Assembly (NCBI GenBank): GCA_023391315.1
Contig: JAEWBD010000239.1
Coordinates: 1-14,145, forward strand
Direction: 5' to 3'
Source of the DNA: Bacteroidota bacterium
GTDB taxonomy: Bacteria > Bacteroidota > Bacteroidia > Chitinophagales > Chitinophagaceae
Length of the DNA: 14,145 nt
This document shows positions 1 through 7,281 of the stretch, in pieces (within the stretch, counting starts at the first letter, position 1; each line of letters starts with the position of its first letter). The notes beneath the pieces were generated by a model. It was not told the origin of the DNA, did not search any database, and worked only from the letters and a program-made list of their open reading frames with translations. The translations under genes were made by a program, and so were the position numbers.

Positions 1-2
1 TA

Positions 3-608
3 TCACAATACTCAGATGAATACGGCTCTGTTTATCCAACGGATCAGTTTTATAATTCATTCCCGGCAGGTGATAAAAGAGCGCAGGAAAGGCAATTCTT
101 TTACACCAAGTATAAGAGAAAAGCGCCCGCTACAGATACCGTAGTATTCAGCCATCATTATATATACAAATGGTTTGATTCTGTTGCAGTGGTAAGTACT
201 GTAAAATCTGATTTAAACTATACTTTATATCGTTTGGCCGATGTAATGCTTATGTATGCAGAAGCATCCAACCGCGCTGAAGGCGGCCCCAACACGAATG
301 CCATTGCCTATGTTAACGCCATAAGGGCAAGGGCAAAACTGGCGCCAATAGGCACTATGAGCCAGACAGATTTTGAGCACGAAGTATGGCTGCAGCGCTA
401 TTATGAATTATGTTTTGAAAACAAAATGTGGTTTGATATGATACGCACCCGCAAAGTGCATAATGATATTACCGGCAATTGGGATGATTTTGTAGGACAT
501 ACAACTACTGCCGGCGCCACCTTTGCAGAAAAGCAACTATTGTTCCCTGTGCCGCAGCAGGAAATAGATGTTAACCCCAACCTGTTGCCAAACAATCCGG
601 GTTTTTAA
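3..608 (+). CDS. SusD/RagB family nutrient-binding outer-membrane lipoprotein, C-terminal part (5' end outside window)
   Basis: The reading frame is open from base 3, so the gene enters the window from the left; 201 residues and the stop are present. The GTG at 189 is internal, not a start. The segment YRLADVMLMYAEASNRAEGG followed by YVNAIRARAKL is the hallmark SusD helix pair. The ending FPVPQQEIDVNPNLLPNNPGF matches the usual SusD C-terminus (P-I-P-x-x-E-I-x-x-N-P-N-L). SusD proteins are surface lipoproteins that cap a SusC TonB-dependent channel and bind oligosaccharides, or in some loci peptides. The partner susC gene is normally directly upstream, so it should lie just outside the left edge. 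The substrate cannot be told from this fragment. The signal peptide and lipobox lie outside the window. A strong terminator 33 bp downstream closes the unit. The family call is very secure. Confidence 0.95.
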   Translation, partial: SQYSDEYGSVYPTDQFYNSFPAGDKRAQERQFFYTKYKRKAPATDTVVFSHHYIYKWFDSVAVVSTVKSDLNYTLYRLADVMLMYAEASNRAEGGPNTNAIAYVNAIRARAKLAPIGTMSQTDFEHEVWLQRYYELCFENKMWFDMIRTRKVHNDITGNWDDFVGHTTTAGATFAEKQLLFPVPQQEIDVNPNLLPNNPGF

Positions 609-641
609 GCACCGTTTTTGATTTGGGGGTTTCTTTTTCAG

Positions 642-670
642 CCGCCTCATTCAGTTGAGGCGGTTTTTTT
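642..670 (+). terminator. Rho-independent terminator of the SusD unit
   Basis: The arms CCGCCTCA (642-649) and TGAGGCGG (656-663) form a perfect 8-bp GC-rich stem with a 6-nt loop, followed directly by seven Ts (664-670). There is no A-tract before the left arm, so it acts on the + strand. It separates the SusD gene from the PLP enzyme gene that follows. Confidence 0.93.
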
Positions 671-704
671 GTTGCATGCCGGTATCAATAATTATTTATC
701 TTTT
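668..704 (+). promoter_or_regulatory. Possible Bacteroidota-type promoter of the PLP enzyme gene
   Basis: TATCTTTT at 697-704 resembles the TAnnTTTG -7 box, differing at the last base. TTTG at 668-671 (or TTG at 672-674) could be the -33 element, at 22-25 bp spacing, which is longer than usual. The predicted transcript would start near 710, about 19 nt before the ATG. A promoter is expected here because a terminator lies just upstream, but the elements themselves are weak. Confidence 0.3.
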
Positions 705-728
705 ACGCTTCTATAAATTAAATGAGAT

Positions 729-1907
729 ATGGATAACAATTATAAAAAAGGAACAAAAGCTGTTTGGGCAGGCGAAGGTGATGTGAGTGTAAAAGGCGCT
801 GTTACAACACCCATTGTAAACAGTGTGGCATTTGCTTATGATGACCTGGAAGAATGGTACTATGTTTCAAAAGGTAATAAGCCCGGTTATATTTATAGCC
901 GTAACACCAATCCCACAGTTGCTGCATTGGAAGAAAAAATTCGTGTACTGGAAGAGGCGGAAGCTGCCACATCATTTGCAACCGGCATGGCAGGCATCAG
1001 CAATACCTTATTTACTTTTTTAACGGCAGGCAAAAAAGTGGTTTCGATAAAAGATTCCTATGGCGGTACCAGCAAATTGTTTCTTGATTTTTTACCGAAA
1101 TATAATGTTGATGTTGAGTTATATGATACAACGGATCACGAGGCTTTGGAAGTTGCTATTGCTAAAGGCTGCGATGTGGTATATCTTGAAACACCAACCA
1201 ATCCCACATTAAAAATTATAGATATTGAAAGGTTAAGCCAAGCTGCAAAAGCAGTGGGGGCGGTTGTTTTGGTTGATAACACATTTGCAACGCCTATCAA
1301 TCAAAACCCTTTGCAATTGGGCGCTGATATTGTTATACACAGTGCAACAAAATATTTATGCGGACATTCTGATGCCATGGGTGGATTGATAGCAGGCAAG
1401 AAAGAACTGGTACAAAAAGTATTTCAGTTCAGGGAAATAAATGGTGCAAGCCTGCAGGCCGATCCTGCATATATGATTGCCCGTGGTATGAAAACACTGG
1501 AGCTAAGAATTGAAAGACAAAATGAATCCGCTTTAAAAATAGCAGCATTTCTTAAAGCCCATAATAAAGTAAACGATGTATTTTATCCCGGCCTTGAAAC
1601 ACATAAAGGCCACGACATAGCCAAAAAACAAATGCGTGGTTTTGGTGGCATGATGAGCTTTGCATTAAAAGGCGGATGGAATAGCGTGCAAAAATTTCTA
1701 CCGGCACTTAAACTGGTGCACCGCGCCGCCAGCCTTGGTTCTGTAAGCACACTCGCAGGCCCGCCGCGTACAACAAGCCATGTAGAATTAACCGAAGCGC
1801 AACGTAAACAGTTAGGCATACCTGAAGGATTAATCCGCTATTCTGTTGGCATTGAAAATGGGGATGACCTGCTGAACGATCTTGATGAAGCATTAAAGCT
1901 TGTGTAA
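729..1907 (+). CDS. Cys/Met metabolism PLP-dependent enzyme (cystathionine gamma-synthase/lyase or O-acyl-homoserine sulfhydrylase type)
   Basis: This 392-residue protein has full family length. It probably makes or breaks the C-gamma bond of a homoserine-derived amino acid in the cytoplasm, in methionine/cysteine interconversion. Visible motifs: Y57-S-R59 (phosphate contact from the neighbouring subunit), SFATGMAGI at 82-90 (PLP phosphate loop), ETPTNPT from E154, VDNTFATP with D183 (pyridine nitrogen), HSATKYLCGHSD with the Schiff-base lysine K208, and LIRYSVGIE with R370 (substrate carboxylate). The 113 position, in SYGGT, is Gly where classical methionine gamma-lyase has Cys, which argues against that activity. 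The C-terminal loop reads SLGSVSTLAGPP, not the more usual SLGGVESL type. The exact reaction within the family cannot be fixed from sequence. The ATG at 729 fits the family N-terminus. It seems to be transcribed alone, or to read into the ABC genes 85 bp downstream. Confidence 0.9.
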   Translation: MDNNYKKGTKAVWAGEGDVSVKGAVTTPIVNSVAFAYDDLEEWYYVSKGNKPGYIYSRNTNPTVAALEEKIRVLEEAEAATSFATGMAGISNTLFTFLTAGKKVVSIKDSYGGTSKLFLDFLPKYNVDVELYDTTDHEALEVAIAKGCDVVYLETPTNPTLKIIDIERLSQAAKAVGAVVLVDNTFATPINQNPLQLGADIVIHSATKYLCGHSDAMGGLIAGKKELVQKVFQFREINGASLQADPAYMIARGMKTLELRIERQNESALKIAAFLKAHNKVNDVFYPGLETHKGHDIAKKQMRGFGGMMSFALKGGWNSVQKFLPALKLVHRAASLGSVSTLAGPPRTTSHVELTEAQRKQLGIPEGLIRYSVGIENGDDLLNDLDEALKLV

Positions 1908-1992
1908 TAAACAAAAGATAATAGCTGCAATAAAAATTTGTTTAAATTGATGAAGCAACTGCCTGCAATGCAGAATTTGTTTTATTTAGCTG

Positions 1993-2625
1993 ATGCTGCG
2001 TTTTAACAGCCTTAAAAAAGAATATTCTACAACTACGGTGCTGCATGTGCCATCGCTTGTTATACAAAACGGGACGATATTATTACAGGGTGAAAATGGC
2101 AGCGGCAAAACTACTTTTCTTAAAATAATTGCAGGGCTTCTTCCTTTTGAAGGAGATATTTTTATAGACGATCTGTTCAGCCTGAAAAAACAAAGGCAAT
2201 CATTTATACGCAATATTACTTATGCGGAAGCTGAACCATTATATCCGCCGTTTTTAACTGCAAAGGAATTGGTGAGATTATTTTGTTATGTCAAGAGAGG
2301 AAACATAAAAGATATTGAGGCATTGCTTCAGCAACTGCATCTCTTTGGTGTTTATACAAAAGCTGTATCAACGTATTCCAGCGGCATGCTGAAGAAGCTA
2401 AGCCTGGCACTTGCATTTGCAGGCAGTCCCAAATGGATTTTGCTGGATGAGCCGCTGATAACCATCGACAAAAATGCTGTTGAAACAATATGTGATATTA
2501 TCAATAATAAATCAAAAGCAGGCATTTCATTTATCATAACATCCCATCAGCATTTTACAGAGGGCTTGCTTTCTTTTTCCTCTGTTTTAAGAGCAGCCAA
2601 TAAAACCATAACGATTGTTGAATGA
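1993..2625 (+). CDS. ABC transporter ATP-binding protein (compact, 210 aa)
   Basis: This is the nucleotide-binding subunit of a probable ABC-2 type exporter, coupling ATP hydrolysis to the membrane protein encoded next. Visible motifs: Walker A GENGSGKTT at 33-41, a signature region YSSGMLKKLSLA at 128-139 (SSGM where SGGQ is typical), Walker B WILLDEP at 148-154 with catalytic E153, and the switch histidine in TSHQ (H185). At 210 residues it is close to a bare ATPase domain with no accessory C-terminal domain. The start is bounded by an in-frame TAG at 1987-1989, so ATG 1993 is the first possible ATG. No Shine-Dalgarno sequence is visible. Its last bases overlap the permease start by four (ATGA, 2622-2625), implying translational coupling. 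The substrate is unknown. Confidence 0.92.
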   Translation: MLRFNSLKKEYSTTTVLHVPSLVIQNGTILLQGENGSGKTTFLKIIAGLLPFEGDIFIDDLFSLKKQRQSFIRNITYAEAEPLYPPFLTAKELVRLFCYVKRGNIKDIEALLQQLHLFGVYTKAVSTYSSGMLKKLSLALAFAGSPKWILLDEPLITIDKNAVETICDIINNKSKAGISFIITSHQHFTEGLLSFSSVLRAANKTITIVE

Positions 2626-3713
2626 GAACGGTAATCAGCATACTGCAGAAGGTGCTTGTAAATCATTTTTACAAACTGAATGCAGGCTTATTCATGTTCC
2701 TGTTTTATGTGCTGTTTGGATTGCCGCAGGATATAAAAGCTTTTCATGTTTCCATTGCAACTTTAATAATAACCAATCAAACTGCACTGTTACTTACTTT
2801 ATTGGCTTGGTTGCTTTATAATCTTAAATGCATTGATTATATTATAAAAAGAATGAAAGAGCCGCAGCAATTATTTTTATCCAGCCTTGAATACATAAGT
2901 TTCTTCAAACGTTTTGCGTGCTTAAGTTATGTTCAGTTTATATTATTCCTTCCGGCAACCGCTTATGCAGTTTTTATTATACTCATCGCTATAAATAATC
3001 ATGCTTATATATCAGCAGCAATAATCCTGTTATTTATTATTACGGTTATGCCTGCAACAGCATTGTTATATCAAAATGCATTGAAGCAAAGAGAAAATCA
3101 AAACAGGATAAGTTTATCTGGCTTAATAAGATTACCAAAACCATTGTTTGCTATGCCGCTTTTTTACATTCTGCAGAATCGCAGGCAAATGCTGCTGATT
3201 ACAAAATTTTTCTCACTATTCATTTTATATCTTTTTATAAAAGCATTTGAACCGGATCATTATGATATACGTCCGCTGCTTATGTGCTTTTTACTAGCTG
3301 CTATTGCAAACTGCACAATCGTGTTCGAGATAAAAAGTTTTGAAGATGATTACCTCTTGCAGTACAGGAATTTTTCATTTTCAATCTTCAAACGCTTTAT
3401 CCATGTCTTATTGATGTATGTTGTATTGTTGCTACCAGAATTCATATTTGTATGGAAAGGCTACCCACTGCATTTTAATATGATTGACTACTGGCAAGTT
3501 GTAACAGCATCTGTTGGATTATTATCATTGCTTCACGCTTGCCTTTTCACTGGTAATATGCAAATGGAATCTTTTATTAAAATAGTATTTGGCATAGCAA
3601 TGGGGTTGTTTTTTATAATACTTTACAACACGGGCATTATACTTGGCGTTTTATTGCTCATTATAGCATTTGCTTTATTTCACGCTTATTATTACGACTT
3701 CGAAAAATCATAA
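2622..3713 (+). CDS. Polytopic membrane protein, probable permease partner of the upstream ATPase
   Basis: The product is 363 residues of strongly hydrophobic sequence with about ten likely membrane segments, at roughly 19-34, 44-68, 99-123, 128-150, 188-207, 216-235, 255-275, 290-310, 318-336 and 337-355. Charged connecting stretches lie near 70-98 and 152-190. I do not recognise a named permease family. The ATGA overlap with the ATPase gene, the lack of any other membrane subunit nearby and the topology make it the transmembrane part of the same ABC transporter. A charged motif, SFEDDYLLQYRNFSFSIFKR (239-258), precedes the last four helices and could be a coupling region; this is inference. 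The substrate is not deducible. The gene ends 85 bp before the convergent alkene reductase gene. Confidence 0.75.
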   Translation: MRTVISILQKVLVNHFYKLNAGLFMFLFYVLFGLPQDIKAFHVSIATLIITNQTALLLTLLAWLLYNLKCIDYIIKRMKEPQQLFLSSLEYISFFKRFACLSYVQFILFLPATAYAVFIILIAINNHAYISAAIILLFIITVMPATALLYQNALKQRENQNRISLSGLIRLPKPLFAMPLFYILQNRRQMLLITKFFSLFILYLFIKAFEPDHYDIRPLLMCFLLAAIANCTIVFEIKSFEDDYLLQYRNFSFSIFKRFIHVLLMYVVLLLPEFIFVWKGYPLHFNMIDYWQVVTASVGLLSLLHACLFTGNMQMESFIKIVFGIAMGLFFIILYNTGIILGVLLLIIAFALFHAYYYDFEKS

Positions 3714-3727
3714 AGCTTTGCGCTAAT

Positions 3728-3757
3728 AAAAATGCCCCAACAAATGTTGAGGCATTT
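3728..3757 (-). terminator. Terminator of the alkene reductase gene (minus strand)
   Basis: Read on the minus strand, AATGCCTCAACA and TGTTGGGGCATT pair over 12 positions with one U-G wobble, then run into TTTTTATTA. On the plus strand the same position is a C-A mismatch and the stem is followed by TTTCAGC. The hairpin therefore suits the minus-strand gene best, although it may also stop read-through from the permease gene. The innermost A-T pair probably opens to give a 4-nt loop. Confidence 0.8.
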
Positions 3758-3798
3758 CAGCACTTACTAACTTATAACTTAAATCCTTTCCATCAATC

Positions 3799-4908
3799 TT
3801 AATTCGCCTGTAACTGTTCATCTAATATGGGATAATCTGTATAGCCTTTCTCACCTGGCGTATAAAATGTACCAAAGTCAGGTTGTGCAAGTTCTGCATG
3901 TAATGCAATGCGTTTTACAAGATCAGGATTAGAAATAAACGGCCTGCCAAAAGCAACCAGTTCGCCACGGCCTTCTTCCAGTTCGGCCTCAGCACGCGCC
4001 GCATCATAACCACCTGATAAAATAATAGTGCTTCCAAATGCACGGCGAATGCCATCTTTTACAGATAACGGCACAGCCGGAGCGCCCATTGAAGAGTGGT
4101 CTACAATGTGTATATAAACAATACCAGTTTCTTTAAGCGCCGCTGCAAGCTGAATGTATTGTTGTTCGGTGTTTTCATCGGGGCGCATGTCATTAAAAGC
4201 GCCGTAGGGAGATAAACGAATCCCTGTTTTGTCTTTCCCGATAGTGTTAGCAACGGCTGCAGCCACTTCCAGTACAAAGCGGTTGCGGTTTTCAGGAGAA
4301 CCGCCATATTTATCTGCGCGGTGATTGGATGCTGAATTTAAAAACTGGTCGAGTAAATAACCATTGGCGCCATGCAATTCAACGCCATCAAAACCTGCTT
4401 CAATGGCATATTTAGCGCTTTGTACAAATTCATCAATCAAGGCCGGAATTTCACTAGTGGCAATTTCTTCAGGCACCGGTAAAGGCTTCAATCCTTCCTG
4501 GTCGGTGTACATCTGTGTTGTTGCTGCGGCAATGGCAGAGACACCTCTTACAACACCTTCATCAGGCAGGTTTAAAGGATGGGATATTCTTCCTGTATGC
4601 ATTAATTGCACAAAAATACGCCCGCCTTTTGCATGAACGGCATCCGTAATTTTCTTCCACGCTTTTACCTGCGCATCATTAAACAAGCCCGGAATACGGG
4701 CGTAGCCAAGCCCATCGGGCGACGGGGCCACGCCTTCTGTAATAATCAGGCCCGCATCAGCACGTTTACTGTAATAGCTTACCATCAGGTCATTGGGCAA
4801 ATTACCAATGGCACGGCTGCGCGTCATTGGCGCCATAACAATCCTGTTTTTAAGTGTAAGGCTGCCAAGCTTATACTTGCTGAATAATGTTGGGTATGAC
4901 TGGCTCAT
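3799..4908 (-). CDS. Old Yellow Enzyme family alkene reductase (FMN-dependent ene-reductase, NemA/OYE-like)
   Basis: This 369-residue TIM-barrel flavoenzyme reduces activated C=C bonds of enones, quinones, maleimides or nitro compounds using NAD(P)H, in the cytoplasm. Visible motifs: LKNRIVMAPMTRSRA near the N-terminus with T29 (flavin-tuning Thr), Q101 (FMN contact), HGANGYLLDQFL with H179 and N182 (substrate carbonyl binding) and Y184 (proton donor), the SNHRADKYGGSPENRNRF segment from 194, R231, and the phosphate-binding GRPFISNPDL from 321. The C-terminus EKGYTDYP is typical of the NemA/OYE2 group. The length is normal and all key residues are present. It is divergent from an HxlR regulator gene starting 170 bp away, an arrangement that suggests regulation by that protein. 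The start at 4908 fits the family N-terminus (LFSKYKLGSLTLKNR). Confidence 0.95.
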   Translation of the reverse strand: MSQSYPTLFSKYKLGSLTLKNRIVMAPMTRSRAIGNLPNDLMVSYYSKRADAGLIITEGVAPSPDGLGYARIPGLFNDAQVKAWKKITDAVHAKGGRIFVQLMHTGRISHPLNLPDEGVVRGVSAIAAATTQMYTDQEGLKPLPVPEEIATSEIPALIDEFVQSAKYAIEAGFDGVELHGANGYLLDQFLNSASNHRADKYGGSPENRNRFVLEVAAAVANTIGKDKTGIRLSPYGAFNDMRPDENTEQQYIQLAAALKETGIVYIHIVDHSSMGAPAVPLSVKDGIRRAFGSTIILSGGYDAARAEAELEEGRGELVAFGRPFISNPDLVKRIALHAELAQPDFGTFYTPGEKGYTDYPILDEQLQAN

Positions 4909-4990
4909 AACTAATTTTGTTTTGTAGCTTTAATAAATAAAATTTTAGCAAAAGCAACACTGATATTTTACCGTGTTTAAAGGACAATTA

Positions 4991-5011
4991 ACTTTCAGAA
5001 AAAAAGAAAGT
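4991..5011. repeat. Inverted repeat ACTTTC / GAAAGT in the divergent promoter region
   Basis: ACTTTC (4991-4996) and GAAAGT (5006-5011) are perfect 6-bp arms separated by an A-rich 9-bp spacer. The outer bases ACTT...AAGT match the ends of the two 17-bp dyads nearby, but the spacing differs (21 bp overall). It could be a third, degenerate regulator site, or chance in A-rich DNA. Confidence 0.35.
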
Positions 5012-5021
5012 TGTACCTTTA
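4993..5021 (+). promoter_or_regulatory. Putative promoter of the HxlR regulator gene
   Basis: TACCTTTA at 5014-5021 fits the Bacteroidota TAnnTTTG -7 box in all but the last base. TTTC at 4993-4996 lies 17 bp upstream where the -33 TTTG is expected. The predicted start falls near 5025-5030, inside the first 17-bp dyad, leaving a leader of about 50 nt. Confidence 0.5.
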
Positions 5022-5037
5022 CTTGCATTTTGCAAGT
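5021..5037. promoter_or_regulatory. Probable HxlR operator O1 (perfect 17-bp dyad)
   Basis: ACTTGCA-TTT-TGCAAGT is a perfect inverted repeat with 7-bp arms. It begins at the last base of the presumed -7 box and covers the predicted transcription start of the HxlR gene. A dimeric winged-helix repressor bound here would block that promoter, so autorepression is the likely role. HxlR proteins are known to bind short dyads in such divergent regions; that this regulator binds here is inference. Confidence 0.65.
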
Positions 5038-5053
5038 GCAAACATAAACAATT

Positions 5054-5070
5054 ACTTTTAAAATGCAAGT
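5054..5070. promoter_or_regulatory. Probable HxlR operator O2 (imperfect 17-bp copy)
   Basis: The 17-bp stretch ACTTTTAAAATGCAAGT repeats O1 in its first four and last seven bases, with the same overall length. Its centre (5062) is 33 bp from that of O1 (5029), about three helical turns, so two dimers would sit on the same face of the DNA. It lies in the leader, eight bases before the HxlR start codon. Confidence 0.55.
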
Positions 5071-5078
5071 ATTTTTTT

Positions 5079-5513
5079 ATGAAAAAGAATGATGAGGAAT
5101 TATGCCGCCGTTCGGCTTGCGCCATCAGCATGGCATTAGATGCGATTGGAGATAAATGGTCGCTGCTTATTTTACGCGATCTTATGTTTACAGATAAACG
5201 CTCTTACGGAGAGCTGCAGTCATCAGATGAAAAGATTGCTACCAATATACTTGCCGCAAGATTACAGTCGCTCGAGGCCAACGGCCTGATACGAAAAACG
5301 GCCGATCCGGAAAACGGCCGCCGCTGTTTGTATTATCTTACGGAAAAAGGCATTGATCTTTTACCAGTGGTGATTGAATTAAGGCAATGGATGGAAAAAC
5401 ACAACCCATTGGCCGAAGGTTGTACGAACGCTCTTAAGCTGAATGATAAAAACCGTAAAGAAGTATTATCTGCATACAAGAAAAGACTGAAGGCTGCACA
5501 TCTTGCAAAATAA
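5079..5513 (+). CDS. HxlR family winged helix-turn-helix transcriptional regulator
   Basis: This 144-residue protein contains the whole HxlR domain. The segment CAISMALDAIGDKWSLLILRDL (14-35) is the family's opening helix, TNILAARLQSLEANGLI (55-71) is the recognition helix region, and the wing follows with the Y-x-L-T strand near residues 86-88. HxlR proteins act as dimers. Members such as YodB, HypR and QorR sense oxidants or electrophiles through an N-terminal cysteine. Here C14 sits at that conserved position and C9 is an additional nearby cysteine; C83 and C115 are also present. The gene is divergent from an ene-reductase gene, with two matching 17-bp dyads just upstream of its own start. 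It probably represses both genes until an electrophile modifies Cys14; that mechanism is inferred from relatives. The stop is 34 bp from that of the convergent permease gene. Confidence 0.95.
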   Translation: MKKNDEELCRRSACAISMALDAIGDKWSLLILRDLMFTDKRSYGELQSSDEKIATNILAARLQSLEANGLIRKTADPENGRRCLYYLTEKGIDLLPVVIELRQWMEKHNPLAEGCTNALKLNDKNRKEVLSAYKKRLKAAHLAK

Positions 5514-5534
5514 AAAACAGGTAATATTTTCCTG
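5511..5534 (-). terminator. Weak candidate terminator of the ABC exporter operon (minus strand)
   Basis: Read on the minus strand, CAGG (complement of 5531-5534) pairs with CCTG (complement of 5518-5521) across an AT-rich 9-nt loop and runs into TTTTTTATTTT. The stem is only 4-5 bp, so termination may be inefficient. The T-run overlaps the HxlR stop codon on the other strand. Confidence 0.4.
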
Positions 5535-5547
5535 CCCGTTAACTTCT

Positions 5548-7272
5548 TCAATCTTCAGTATAACTTGTATTAATAACACTCCATGTAAATTTATTAACCG
5601 AACCCATGAGCAGCCAGAGTGCAGCGCCGGCCACAATTAAAACAAGTATAATCAATGGCAGGTTGTTGAAAATAAAATAATGCAGGATGGCTATTGAAAA
5701 CGGGATGATCATCCTGAAAATGCTGCGTATAAAATTGCCTCCTTTCACATCAATACTTTGATTCTTTGCAAAAGGCAAATCTTTACTGCCCATATACACA
5801 AGTGTATAACAAATAACCAACTGGTTTACTATTGCGAGCAGGAGGTTAGGTAAAAATAACGCACCACTAAATGTAATACCTGCAACGCCTAGTACAGCAA
5901 TGGCCGGTAAAAAGAATTTTACAATTGCTGCTTTCACAGATCCATTAATAACATTTCCGGGCACATGCACCGGTGTAATAAAATATATCCATGCTGCTTT
6001 ATATTTCTCTGAATAAGCAAGCTGTGCAATGGCCATAGATAATAAAAGGCTGGAAAAATACAGTGCTGTTATAACGATGACGTTTCCGGCTGAAGTATGC
6101 TGCTGAACATCTTCCAGGCTTAACTTGTTGCTACTAAAAAAAATGATGAATACATACACGAGCAGGTAGCCAATGCCGGGATATACCTTCATTTTAAAAT
6201 CGCGGCTGCGGGCCATCATATTCCATGTAAAAACAAAACCCATACGCTCTGCACCAGGCTTAGTAATCATTTTCGCAATAACGTCAGCAAAACCTGTTTT
6301 TTTTGTTTCCTTTATTTTAAATGCCGTCTGTGTTAGCTGCGCTGTGCCTTCGCCGGTATTAGAAATAAGTGATAATTTACGATTGAATGATGGTGCCAGG
6401 AATTTTATAACGAGCCATAAACATAAAAAAGGCAATAAAAGCGCACAGGCTGCGGCGCTAAATTCAAGCAATGTGCCATGCAACGTGTACAATACATTCC
6501 ATGCTGCAGCAAACCAGTATGGAGGTAAAATTATCAGCCAGTTGCTGTTGGTAAAATGAAAATCAAAATTCTCAACCTCACCTATTAATCTGGGCAGCAA
6601 CTGAAAGCTTGCATATAAAACAATAGCAAAAACAATTTGTATATAACTGATGATGTTTTTAAACTTTTCAGGCTTTGTAATCTTTAGTATGAATATATAA
6701 ACCGCATTCACTAAAAATATACAAAAGATAACAGTAAGCAGCCCGGTTAATAAAAGAAAAAAGGAGCCTGCAATGCTATAGTTTATGCCGATGTATATTA
6801 ACCCCGGTAATAACATAGGCACTATTATCTTGCAGAGGTGAATAAAAATATGCAGCAATCTTGCCAGCAATAAGGTTCTGTCGTTTACAGGTTTTGGCAG
6901 TATGATATAATTATCACGCACATCAATCAATACGGAAGTAAAATCCGCGATTAGTGTAGAAGCAAGCATAAAAATAAAATAGCTGAAATAAAAAGTAAGC
7001 TGGGCGATGGCAACGGCATTTAATGCGAAGCAGAAAAGAAATACACAACCCATTACGGCACTAATGAACATAGTAGATAAAGTAGCATTGCTAACTTCTT
7101 TTTTTGTTTTTTGCCTGCGCCTGTTTTGCATGAACGATGCAGGCCTGCGGTCGTCCATGGTCAGCTTGGCCGTTAATATACTTTGCAGTTGCACAGCATT
7201 AATGCCATTGCTGCTATACAATTTTTGAGGAAGCAGCACAAGCCTCAATAAAGCCCGGTTAAAAAAATTCAT
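5548..7272 (-). CDS. Large ABC-2 type transporter permease (putative exporter membrane subunit)
   Basis: The 574-residue polytopic protein has about twelve probable membrane segments, near 65-90, 92-112, 136-162, 168-197, 207-226, 268-291, 363-380, 397-416, 447-470, 472-494, 517-533 and 538-556. The first ~60 residues and the stretch 295-360 are polar and basic and probably cytoplasmic. The LIDVRDNYIILPKPVNDRTL element (115-134) after the second helix resembles the conserved loop of large bacterial ABC-2 permeases of the fused two-half type. Its start is 9 bp after the stop of the ATPase gene, so the two form one operon and one transporter. The size suggests both membrane halves are fused in one chain, so a homodimer is not needed. 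Substrate unknown. Start at 7272: no closer alternative fits the N-terminal amphipathic segment. Confidence 0.8.
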   Translation of the reverse strand: MNFFNRALLRLVLLPQKLYSSNGINAVQLQSILTAKLTMDDRRPASFMQNRRRQKTKKEVSNATLSTMFISAVMGCVFLFCFALNAVAIAQLTFYFSYFIFMLASTLIADFTSVLIDVRDNYIILPKPVNDRTLLLARLLHIFIHLCKIIVPMLLPGLIYIGINYSIAGSFFLLLTGLLTVIFCIFLVNAVYIFILKITKPEKFKNIISYIQIVFAIVLYASFQLLPRLIGEVENFDFHFTNSNWLIILPPYWFAAAWNVLYTLHGTLLEFSAAACALLLPFLCLWLVIKFLAPSFNRKLSLISNTGEGTAQLTQTAFKIKETKKTGFADVIAKMITKPGAERMGFVFTWNMMARSRDFKMKVYPGIGYLLVYVFIIFFSSNKLSLEDVQQHTSAGNVIVITALYFSSLLLSMAIAQLAYSEKYKAAWIYFITPVHVPGNVINGSVKAAIVKFFLPAIAVLGVAGITFSGALFLPNLLLAIVNQLVICYTLVYMGSKDLPFAKNQSIDVKGGNFIRSIFRMIIPFSIAILHYFIFNNLPLIILVLIVAGAALWLLMGSVNKFTWSVINTSYTED

Positions 7273-7281
7273 ACAAGTAAA

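Noticed and set aside
189..608. A stand-alone 139-aa gene starting at GTG 189
   Set aside because: The same frame is open back to base 3 and the upstream residues continue the SusD fold, so this GTG is an internal Val codon.
729..1907. Calling the PLP enzyme a methionine gamma-lyase
   Set aside because: The active-site Cys typical of that enzyme is Gly here (residue 113), so only a family-level name is justified.
1964..1974. CTGC-AAT-GCAG dyad before the compact ABC transporter
   Set aside because: Four-base arms are too short to distinguish from chance and no matching second copy exists.
4364..4887. Two open frames (90 and 93 aa) antisense to the alkene reductase
   Set aside because: They are shadow frames of a protein with all its catalytic motifs in the minus strand; no coding signal of their own.
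6173..6559. 128-aa open frame antisense to the large permease
   Set aside because: It mirrors hydrophobic codons of a clearly real gene, has no recognisable motif and no promoter.
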